Assembly (NCBI GenBank): GCA_950022655.1 | Contig: OX465579.1 | Span: 50,261,950 to 50,325,949, forward strand | Source: Alentia gelatinosa | Taxonomy: Eukaryota; Annelida; Polychaeta; Phyllodocida; Polynoidae | Length of the DNA: 64,000 nt | Reading direction: 5' to 3' | Shown: piece after piece, positions 45,122 through 54,236 of the stretch | How positions within the stretch are numbered: position 1 is the stretch's first letter | Layout: every line of letters starts with the position of its first letter | Translations under genes and position numbers: made by a program | The notes under the pieces: model-generated | Databases searched by the model: none | What the model was told of the DNA's origin: nothing | Seen by the model: the letters and a program-made list of their open reading frames with translations, nothing else

Positions 45122-45870
45122 ACTCCAGGACGTCCGGCAGCACGTTGCGGCCGTCGCGCGGAAGCACTCACTCACCAAGCGGCAACTCCAATCGGTGCTG
45201 GGGAAAATCCTGCACGTTGCCAAGTGCATCCGCCCGGCAAGGCCCTTCGTGAGCAAGCTCCTGGAAGCCCTGCGTGGCATGTCCGGGTTCTACCTCAACA
45301 TCTCCTCGGACATGCGGCAGGACCTCGACTGGTTTTCCAGGTTTGCGGAGGATAACGGGCGTGCCTTGATCCCCAGGGGCCCCCCGACGAAATGCATTAC
45401 GGTTGACGCTTGCCTCACCGGGGTCGGAGGCACCGACAGCCGCCTGGCCTACTCCCTCCAGGTGTGCCTTGTTGCTGACCCGGTGAATTGTATATCAGAG
45501 CTGGAAGCCCTCAACACGATATATGCCCTCAACACATTCCTGACGGACCGGGACCGGGGCACGAGAGTTGAGGTCTTCTGCGACAACTTGGGCACCGTCC
45601 AGGCACTGACATCGGGGCGGGCACGGAACAAAGTGTTGGCGGAGTGTGCCCGCCAGGCCTGGATGGTGCAAGCCAAGCTCCAGGTCGAGCTAGTGTATAC
45701 CCACATACCGGGGGTCCTCAACTCGGTCGTGGACGCCCTCAGCCGGTCGCACCTCACCTCCAGTGACTATACCAAAGCTGCCAATTACATGTTCTCGCTA
45801 AACCTCAAAGCTGTCGTGCCATGTAACCATGCCTCATTTGTTCCCATCCTCCGGCTATACTGCAGATCCG
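45108..45870 (+). CDS. Ngaro RT thumb and RNase H domain
   Basis: The frame opens with PEDKLQDVRQHVAAVARKHS and KRQLQSVLGKILHVAKCIRP (RT connection/thumb). It then shows a DIRS-type RNase H: TVDACLTGVGG (Asp), ISELEALNTIYALNTF (Glu), VFCDNLGTVQALTSG (Asp) and LNSVVDALSR (final Asp). All four acidic positions are present. The open frame continues to 46,484, but beyond about 45,870 it is the shadow of the recombinase frame. Because the upstream RT is broken, the domain is unlikely to be made as a working polyprotein. Confidence 0.8.
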
Positions 45871-46827
45871 GCGCTACGCTGTCTCCAACAGAGGGCATCT
45901 GCGCGGCAAGCCGCGGCGCGTGCCCCCAGCACGGTCGCCAACCAGCGAAGCGCAGTGACTACATACCTCGCGTTCTGCCGGAGGATGGGGGTGGACCCTC
46001 AGCAGCCGACCGTCAGCCTACTCACCGCGTACCTGGAGTACGTCCGGGACGACGCCCCCTCTCCAGCAACCGTAGCCAACCACCTGTCTCACCTACAGTC
46101 GCACCTACGGCTGTCAGGAGGGAACATCGCGGCAACCGAGGACGCCCGCGTCAAGCGGGCACTAGACGCAATGAAGAGGGACAAAGCGTACCAGCCAAAT
46201 GTGAAGCCTCCCATCCCTATAGAGGCCCTCAGAAGCGTCCTCGGCGGGCTAACGGCCATGCCCCTCGACCGATCGACCAGAGCGGCGTGCCTCCTGATGT
46301 TCTTTGCGGCCCTACGGCAGAGCGAGGTCGCGCCGCCAACCATCAAAGGCTTCGACCCAGTCCGGCACCTCACACGGGGAGACGTGAAAGTCACGTCCAC
46401 TCACGTCACCGTACGGATCAAAGCTGCAAAGAACCTCCAGTGTGTTGGAGAGGAGAAACACGTCTCTCTGCAGCCATCCCCTGATTGGAGGTCCTGCCCG
46501 ATGCGTGCCGTGAGGGCAATGATCGCGGCCGTGCCAACAACCGACGGCCGCGATCCCTTCCTCATGAACGAGGATCGATCCCCCATCACGACTCGTTGCC
46601 TCGCAAAGGAATGGGACAGACTAACCGCCCTGGCAGGTATACCAGCACGAACATATACCTTGCACAGCCTGCGAAAGGCCGCGGCAACGCAGGCCTTCCA
46701 GGCCGGAGTCCCCGAACTGGACATACAAAGGTATGGAGGGTGGCGCTCAAACGCCCACAGAAGCTACATCCGCGTCTTGGATGCCGCTCGGGTGAATGAT
46801 TCACTCCTTAAATCCATCAACGAGTGA
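45829..46827 (+). CDS. Ngaro tyrosine recombinase, apparently intact
   Basis: A 332-residue ORF, ATG at 45,829 to TGA at 46,825. The N-terminal core-binding region has PSTVANQRSAVTTYLAFCRR. The catalytic domain has FFAALRQSEV (first Arg), HSLRKAAATQAFQAG (HxxR), then RYGGWRSNAHRSYIRV with the Trp of the second box and the nucleophile Tyr. This is the full catalytic set of DIRS-order recombinases, which insert the element as circular DNA. The ORF overlaps the RNase H frame by about 40 bp in another frame, as is usual in these elements. It may be the only functional protein in this copy. Confidence 0.9.
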   Translation: MPHLFPSSGYTADPALRCLQQRASARQAAARAPSTVANQRSAVTTYLAFCRRMGVDPQQPTVSLLTAYLEYVRDDAPSPATVANHLSHLQSHLRLSGGNIAATEDARVKRALDAMKRDKAYQPNVKPPIPIEALRSVLGGLTAMPLDRSTRAACLLMFFAALRQSEVAPPTIKGFDPVRHLTRGDVKVTSTHVTVRIKAAKNLQCVGEEKHVSLQPSPDWRSCPMRAVRAMIAAVPTTDGRDPFLMNEDRSPITTRCLAKEWDRLTALAGIPARTYTLHSLRKAAATQAFQAGVPELDIQRYGGWRSNAHRSYIRVLDAARVNDSLLKSINE

Positions 46828-46877
46828 ACGAACTTTTTTCTCCCACCCTCCTCTCCACAAATTCTTCATGGATTTTT

Positions 46878-47191
46878 GGCTATTTTATACACATTGTATA
46901 ATCATATATACGTATTCAATAATACTCTTATACATTATCAATATGTATTCCTTTACTACATATCAACATATGTATTACCTTTTCAGGCATCACATCTGCC
47001 TTATGTATATCTTATACTCATATTTACAAATATGTTATCATCATATATAACATATCTACATATGTATATCATCTTCCATAAGATATTGTATCATATTTAA
47101 TATCTTATTCTATATGGACTTCATAAAATTCAAATAAATTTTATTCGCCCATATCTGTCTCATACTTTTGTGTTGCGGGATAGGGGTAATG
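46878..47191 (+). repeat. Ngaro split repeat B1
   Basis: 314 bp, from GGCTATTTTATACACATTGT to GCGGGATAGGGGTAATG. Near-identical to 47,419-47,732; I noticed a G/A difference in the AAGATATT(G/A)TATC stretch. Confidence 0.9.
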
Positions 47192-47385
47192 GGTAGCTCA
47201 TGGCCCGTAGGGTCAGGAGCGGTCATTGCTCCACCTAGCGCACTCCCCCTCTACTAGCGCTCCCTGCGCGCCCCCGCGTGCGAGTCATGTGAACTAATAG
47301 GTCACGTGGCGAAGCAAGCACCAACGCTCTACCTCATTCTGTTCCTGCGCTTCACTACGCTCACACCTACTATATTTTTCTCCCA
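47191..47385 (+). repeat. Ngaro split repeat A2
   Basis: It joins B1 directly (a G may be shared). It matches A1 with few substitutions (GAGCGGTCATT against GAGCCGTCATT; GTCATGTG against GTCACGTG). Confidence 0.9.
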
Positions 47386-47418
47386 CCCACCCTCACCTCT
47401 CTCTTCCTACTCTCGTAG

Positions 47419-47732
47419 GGCTATTTTATACACATTGTATAATCATATATACGTATTCAATAATACTCTTATACATTATCAATATGTATTCCTTTACTAC
47501 ATATCAACATATGTATTACCTTTTCAGGCATCACATCTGCCTTATGTATATCTTATACTCATATTTACAAATATGTTATCATCATATATAACATATCTAC
47601 ATATGTATATCATCTTCCATAAGATATTATATCATATTTAATATCTTATTCTATATGGACTTCATAAAATTCAAATAAATTTTATTCGCCCATATCTGTC
47701 TCATACTTTTGTGTTGCGGGATAGGGGTAATG
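47419..47732 (+). repeat. Ngaro split repeat B2 (right terminus)
   Basis: 314 bp like B1. It ends GGGATAGGGGTAATG, after which the flank ACCGTACCATACGGCTC begins. Confidence 0.9.
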
Positions 47733-48060
47733 ACCGTACCATACGGCTCAGTGAACCAATATAAGTTTCGGATATCCCCCCCCCCCTAACCTTGCACCCG
47801 AACCAGTTTGCTATGTCATCATATAGAACATATCTACATATGTATATCATCTTCCATAAGATATTGTATCATATTTAATATCTTATTCTATATGGACTTC
47901 ATAAAATTCAAATAAATTTTATTCGCCCATATCTGTCTCATACTTTTGTGTTGCGGGATAGGGGTAATGACCGTACCATACGGCTCAGTGAACCAATATA
48001 AGTTTCGGATACCCCCCCCCCCCCCCCCCCTAACCTTGCACCCGAACCAGTTTGCTATGT
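47579..48060. repeat. Tandem duplication of the Ngaro right end plus flank
   Basis: Unit 1 (47,579-47,816) and unit 2 (47,817-48,060) both run from TCATCATATA(T/G)AACATATC, through the end of B2 and on to the flank, ending GAACCAGTTTGCTATG. They differ mainly in C-homopolymer length (about 13 against about 20) and a few bases. The duplication spans the element edge, so it happened after insertion. Confidence 0.85.
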
Positions 48061-49308
48061 CCACAAAGAAGCACCCATATCACATTAAAAATACATGCAG
48101 GAGCCCCAAACTTGCAACATTCGTAGGAAACATGTATATGTAGATACTAGGACTGTTTTCAACCTTCCAGAGAACAATAATTGAATATCACGGAGCGTGT
48201 TGGGTGGTGATAGGCAGAAACACGATGTAAAAAACACAAGTTGAAATTTTGAAGAACCAAAGGACTAGGTTGATAGGTTCACAACCACCAGTAACACATA
48301 TACCATCAGGCACCCCCACGTCTATACCATATGAAACAAATGGTTTAAAAATACCAAAATGGTTTGGCATGAACACCCAAGCTTGAACAAAAACCCGTAA
48401 AAATGGTTTGGACGTTCCATACAATATGGTGGGTCTTCCCTCTCCATATCGCCCAATACCTATGAAAGGTAGAGTTGCATATAGAGACACATAACCTGTT
48501 ATTTTGATAACCCCGTTGGCCCAGTTCGTACAACCTTACAGATTCTTCAGATATTCCTCCACGGACAATTTTGGCTGTTCTGGCACCCGTACATCTAGCA
48601 TACACATACAAAAGATTATAGAAGCTGCAATAGCCAGATTGCAAAAGTAAAACGAATAGGCCTTTTTCCGTGGGCCTTTTTCCTTATCTGCTTAGTTACG
48701 CCAAGGCTGAGAAGCCAAACATTCACCTAGCAACGTATTCTTTACCATTGGATCACTGAGTGTATAAGCGTAATATGTTCAGAATACCCATGTACATTAT
48801 TTCCAGAGAAATAGTAACGATTGCATCGTATTCTATGGTATTCGAGCTCAAATCTGGTATATCATATATGAATATTGACTCAATAATACTTTAGATATAG
48901 CTTAGATAACATAGGATTACCGAAATTGAATACACATTAATACATTGGGAAGCCTAGCTATTATATGCTTATCTTTCTCCACGTTAATACCAAAACAATT
49001 ATCAACTCTAAAGTTTAGATAGTCCAGACTCATAGATACAATATCTTTGATTGTTCTAGCAGTCCAATCTGCCCCAAACCAACACACCTGCAATCCCACG
49101 GGTCCACCGTTCACACTCTAGCTGTGAATGCTGTATATCGCTATAGGAATGTGGGCGGACTCGGCCGTATTTGTCCGAGCGAAGGCCTAACGAAGGAGCT
49201 CACCGTTAGGTGGCATTGAATGGAAACACCGGGAACAAGTCAGACTCTTTAACATTGGTATGCAAATCACAAATTACTAATTTAGTTTACTAAAGTGCTG
49301 AAAAAAAA

Positions 49309-49371
49309 TCAGTCTTTGAATTCATACTGCCTTCCGCCTATGGCGTCAGGCAGTATGAAATCAAAGACTGA
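49309..49371. repeat. Hairpin with 23-bp arms
   Basis: The arm TCAGTCTTTGAATTCATACT(GCC) is mirrored by GGCAGTATGAAATCAAAGAC(TGA), with one mismatch around a 17-nt loop. Non-coding. A likely foldback MITE. Confidence 0.7.
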
Positions 49372-50609
49372 CCTCGAACAGGAACCGTTTCGTCCACAGT
49401 AAGGACGTTTCCTAATATTATGCATTCATTGTGGCCTCCTACCGCTACCCTTTGAAGTCAATACCGTATTCAATTTTCCAAAATGTGATCGCAAATATTT
49501 CATGGGATCATTTCTCAGAGTACGCTCTTTCAAAAGGAGAGCTAGCTTTAGATAGACGAACCCTGTCATCCACATTGAATCTAATTATTGGTTTTATTTT
49601 GGGAGGATGCTTTCTTATGAGGGGATCTTTTACAACATACCAGATTGTTCCACAGTGTGTGGAATGGAACCAATAACATTTCTTCTTAGTAAGGGTTGAA
49701 GTATAGGTTCCTACACAGATTTTAGTATGGCATATATTATCCCCTAATGATTTCTGTTTTGTCTTCAGACTGGTTGACTTTAGCTAATTTCCTTGGTAAA
49801 CCACGATTTCATTGCATCTGTTTTTTCTCTTCGTTAGATGTGAGAGGAATGTACAGAAGATTTTGTGATATTTCCTGTATGAGATCGGTCTGCGAGGGTG
49901 TTGTGTGCTGGAGAAAAATGTATACTGATTCGTAGTATATCACAACTACCAACTGTCAACTATAGTCAACAGTCAACCAATAAAGAATTGATTTTAAAAA
50001 ATCAGGCCAATTTACATTTAATTGATTTACATGGGAAATGTACTGTAAAATATGGATTTCTTGAATTCTTTCAAAAATAAGGCCAGTGATCTATGGATTT
50101 TGAAACTCAAATGTGTAGTACTATACATTTATTATATTCTCTGACATTTTGAGGAAAATGACAGAGGATTTACTATGTGATAACAACATTTTAGAATTTC
50201 TATAAATTCTACGATATAATAAAGTTATCGTAATTTCTATCTCTATAAAAAGAAAACCAGCATGATGACCCACAATTTTAAAGTTAGATATGTGTTCTAC
50301 AACACTATGAGATCATAATATTCAATTTTCAGGAAAATGACATGAGTTCTAATTTCCAGGGGGAATTGTCCGGTACACCTTCACTAAACTATTTAGTGGT
50401 CAACTTCAGACAAATATATCTGCACAGAGCAGATACAGTTATGGGCCTAGGTTCACTGGTTCTTTGTGAATAACTAACAGAATTCATAGGTGATTCTAGC
50501 TGAAATATATCAGCATCGCCGCCAATGGAGCCCCTTGACAAGGGCATTGTGAGTGAGATTGAAACAACAGTTAATCTTGCAAATTGCTCAAGCATAGCCG
50601 AAGCAGAGA

Positions 50610-50744
50610 TAACGTAGACCAAACACCGCCGCGCACCTCGTTTACAACTGTGGCGTTTACCGTTCGAGGATCGAGGACAGGGGGATTATGCACTGTTACA
50701 TATACTATCACCCAGACCATAGTCCACATTCCGGGCAAACTCAT
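50610..50744 (-). CDS. Possible first exon encoding a signal peptide
   Basis: From ATG 50,744 the minus strand reads MSLPGMWTMVWVIVYVTVHN, a plausible secretory signal, followed by about 25 residues with an N-glycosylation motif (NAT). Candidate donors are G|GTAAAC and GAG|GTGCGC near 50,660-50,640. No downstream exon or domain is recognised, so this may be chance. Confidence 0.2.
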
Positions 50745-52109
50745 TTTATTGTAAAGTTGTGCTTGAGGAGTGAGTGGTCTTAGGTGACCGATCACTTGTG
50801 ATACACCTCAGTCACGAGGACACTACCAGGACACGAGGGCCCTGTTTTCCAGTTGCAACGATCGTTGATAGCGACTGTTTGAAGGGGTAAGTGTTCCTCA
50901 GGCATAAGAATCTTCATTTGTCACAGACATGTGCCGAGATGCGACCGTTTCTGTGGATTTGGATATTCCTCAGTTGTGATTATCGTTTATTATCTCAGGT
51001 GACATGGCCCAAACGGTCATAACAGAAGACAATTTGAGACTTGGCACAGCTGGCCTCAGAATGGTGGGTGTTAGTAAAGTTCTAGTGAGCTTAGTCTGAG
51101 TTTGTGAATTACATACCAGAAAAACCAGCGAATTCATGTTTGAGAGATAATTGGATATGTCTAAAGTATATTGCTAGTGTCCTCTCCTCCATTCTAGATT
51201 TGATTTTAAAACAGCAAATTATAGTTCCTTTTCGTGAATCAAAATATAAACTTACCAGCTGTTTCCCACACGTCTATAGCTGTCTACCGATCTTTATTTG
51301 GAGTTTATACAATGATTATTAACGGGGTTATGATGTTGTATACATAGTGCCGGGGATCCCTTGCAGGCCTTGGCCGCGTCCCATGTCGGCCTCAGAATGG
51401 TGGGTGCGACTGCGGGCATGAATGAATAGACTGCCGTTCTACGCTGGTAATTGGAAGGAAAATGTTGAGAACCTAAGACTTTACTAAATAGAGCTCTATT
51501 TATTTCATAGAACGACCTTTATGCGGCGATCGCCTCTAGGGGCGTTGCTCCACGTTTTGCGGATAGCTGAATAGCGACTCAAGGACGAAATCGTTGCTCC
51601 AGGTCCGTTTGGGGATCGCATCATTATTATATCGACATCTATATTCAATTGAAAATCTAATGAACCTTTCATCTTTGTCGCTCAAGGATACCAGACGACA
51701 CGATCCGATATTACTGGAGCAATATCTTTCCTACACTTCTAGGAGCAACGAACCCCTAGCGCGCTATGACCGTATCTGAAAAAGACACAGATGGCATGAT
51801 GGCCCAATTCTAGGGATTTTCCAAAGTAGTGCTTATATGGAAACCTCTAAAATTGTCTTCAAACCGACAAAGATCAGAAGCAATGGGTAAAAATAAACAA
51901 AAGAAAGAAACTGACTCCGTAAGGACAAGACTTGAGGATGCAAACATAAGCAAGGATTCACTTGTGAGTAATGAAATATAGCGCCCACATGTGCCCCACT
52001 CGTTGCTGAAATACCGCACGCGGTGGCCTCACCTAATTTGTACCATCAGTCCTCTAACCGTCCAATGGCTCTTCGGCCCCGCACCCACTACTTACAACAT
52101 GCTCCAACA

Positions 52110-52215
52110 CAGAATTTCTCTGTCGTAGCGTTTATGTCGGAGCGTATCGGAATGTGTCGTAAAGGTTTTGGCGAAAAAGGACCACACAGCATCGACACGC
52201 ACTGCGACACAACCA
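52110..52215. repeat. CpG-rich dispersed repeat, copy 3
   Basis: A short stretch with GTCGTAGCGTTTATGTCGGA and GCGTATCGGAATGTGTCGTA, the same word set as at 0.5, 1.6 and 53.8 kb. Confidence 0.45.
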
Positions 52216-53799
52216 ATGAAAAAGGCGGGAACAAGTTATAAAGTACAAGGGGAATATGTATAACAATAATATTTATCTATAATGTGTACCAAGCCAAGGT
52301 CCACTGCTGCGATAACATTGGGAGTCGGAAGCATATCATAATGTAGACTTGTTCTAATAGTTGCTTAAATTGAACGTGAATGAAGTAAACAGGTTGGGTC
52401 CGGTTCAATAACTTATTTATTTTCCTTAATATTCTCTATATAATTCGTTCTCCCGTGGAGGTCCTACCTCCTCATTGGTCCAGGTATTAGACGCACTGTG
52501 GGCATGTTCAAAAATTACTGATAGAATATGGTTGAGTGGAAATAGGATTTGGATTGTAGAGTGAGGGTATATGAAGCGGAACAGAACATGTATACCTGTG
52601 CTTCATAAGAAGTGGTTCATCATGTGATGAGGAATCACTTAGCCTATTCGTTGAACGATCTGTATATGAGAGCGGTGTGCATACAGCCCTTGGAGAGAGT
52701 AAGAAAGTATCATCTGGAAGCAACTCAATGTGTAAGCATTCATATATGCACGAGGGACAATACTGCTGCTCCTGCAGGTGCTGGAAGCCTTATTCTACCT
52801 GGATTAAGAGCGGCCTGCTTGGATTGAGTGTGTGGACTGACTGCACCATGGGTCTAAGGACTGGCGGCAATCTACAGACCGATTCTAACTGGAAGAAAGA
52901 ACGGAGTAGACTACTCTCATGGAAACTGGCCCTAGAGTATAGCAGAAACAAAATAACAATGTTGGATGTGTATTGTCGAGAGACTGAGCAATAAAGTGAG
53001 ACTCTGTAAGGTTTGATTAGTATTTCGGACTCAGCTCTATTTGTATACAAGGCTGCGATATTACCGTATTTTGATTACAGGGATGTTTTGTTTACAAATT
53101 GTTCCAAGTACCATGATTATGATTTACAGGTACATGTATTTCAAAGCAAATGTTTAAGGATTTGTCTTCCTACGATCCCAATAACTTGATGATACTTGTA
53201 ATTACAGTTAAAATGTATAGTCTATATTGTATATCAGCTATGTATCAATACAAGTCAATATGTTACTATATATAACAAAATGGAGGAGGGTAGTACCTTG
53301 CTGAACACATCTGGATATGGCAGGTTTAGTTTAATGTGAGTACCGCCGTATACGCCTCCCATGCACTTATTGTCTAAGGTAATCTAATATTAATGCTTAA
53401 ACTACCTTGTTTCATTTTCGTATGCGGCACACTAATGGTGTGCTTGTAATGTTGGTTTGTAATATCTAGGCATAGGAATTTTTAAAGAGCACTTTATAAT
53501 CTTTCAAAAGCTGCATTCCAAAAAGAATCACCGATAGGTTTTTATATTTCTTTTTTTTAATTGATCAAGCCGTTTTTGTTTAGTTACAATATTCAAATTA
53601 CTGAGTTTCTTTTTGAACAGTTTTCCAGAAGCCTTACATGTGACATTGGTTTGTATTTCATTGGACTATTGCGACATGTTATTTATCAGGGTTTCTGATA
53701 ACGTATCTCTAGATCTTCGTCGAGTTTGTGGTTAAGTAAACATTTGTATGCAACCTTTCGCTAATTAGCAAGAAAATATAGGTCACACAGGGGTTTCTT

Positions 53800-54205
53800 T
53801 GTTGTAGACCCTCTACGATACGGGTTTTTTTATCGTAGCGCGTCGGTGCGCGTCGGCGCGCGTCGGGGCGTTATCGTAGAAACCTGACCAACTGCCCCGA
53901 TATGCGCTATGATTTTGCTACGATATGGATTTTGTATCTGAAGGTCAATATCGGTGCGCGTCGGGAGCCCTGTGGACACCCCCCTCCCTTACCGATATGG
54001 CTCCGATACAAAAAGTCAATATCGGAGACATATCGGGAAGGTGCAAAATCGTAGACATATGCCTAGACAAGCCAATTCACCACGTATTGTATGGGGTTTT
54101 ATCGGTGTCTAATCACAGAGACGTGGTGAACTGCCCCGATATTAGGTGGCCTGCCGACGCGATTTTGAATTTTTATCGGGAGGTGCATCGTAGACCATAT
54201 CATTC
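53800..54205. repeat. CpG-rich dispersed repeat, copy 4, next to ACADL exon 1
   Basis: It has GCGCGTCGG words at 53,845-53,875. It also has two internal units that each read ACTGCCCCGATAT..., then GATTTTG, then TATCNGGAGGTC-like text (about 53,885-53,960 and 54,128-54,200). The second unit aligns with 326-408. It ends about 30 bp before a polypyrimidine tract and AAG acceptor at 54,231, so it probably lies in a 5' UTR intron of the ACADL gene. Confidence 0.5.
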
Positions 54206-54236
54206 TCGTTTCTTTTGTTTTCTTTTTCAAGGAAAT

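Larger units (their letters stand above)
42453..47732 (+). mobile_element. Ngaro (DIRS-order, YR) retrotransposon with split direct repeats
   Basis: The layout is A1 (42,453-42,652), gag remnants, RT, RNase H, tyrosine recombinase, B1 (46,878-47,191), A2 (47,191-47,385), B2 (47,419-47,732). A1 and A2 are about 96% alike apart from a short insertion of CAACGCAC copies in A1. B1 and B2 are each 314 bp and nearly identical. The A1-ORFs-B1-A2-B2 order and tyrosine recombinase define the Ngaro/PAT type. These elements integrate a circular cDNA by recombination and make no target duplication. RT motifs of the DIARAYKNFR...DWPLLCF type point to Ngaro. The element is GC-rich in its coding part and AT-rich in B. 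Confidence 0.9.
48061..53799. other. Largely non-coding interval
   Basis: AT-rich sequence with several Met-started frames of 60-100 codons on both strands that match nothing I know and lack splice support. It includes one foldback hairpin (49.3 kb), one possible secretory exon (50.7 kb) and a CpG-rich repeat (52.1 kb). Confidence 0.45.

Noticed and set aside
53925..54236. In-frame upstream extension of ACADL exon 1 (135 codons in total)
   Set aside because: The upstream part is the CpG-rich repeat. The ATG at 54,237 begins a good mitochondrial targeting peptide right after a strong splice acceptor.
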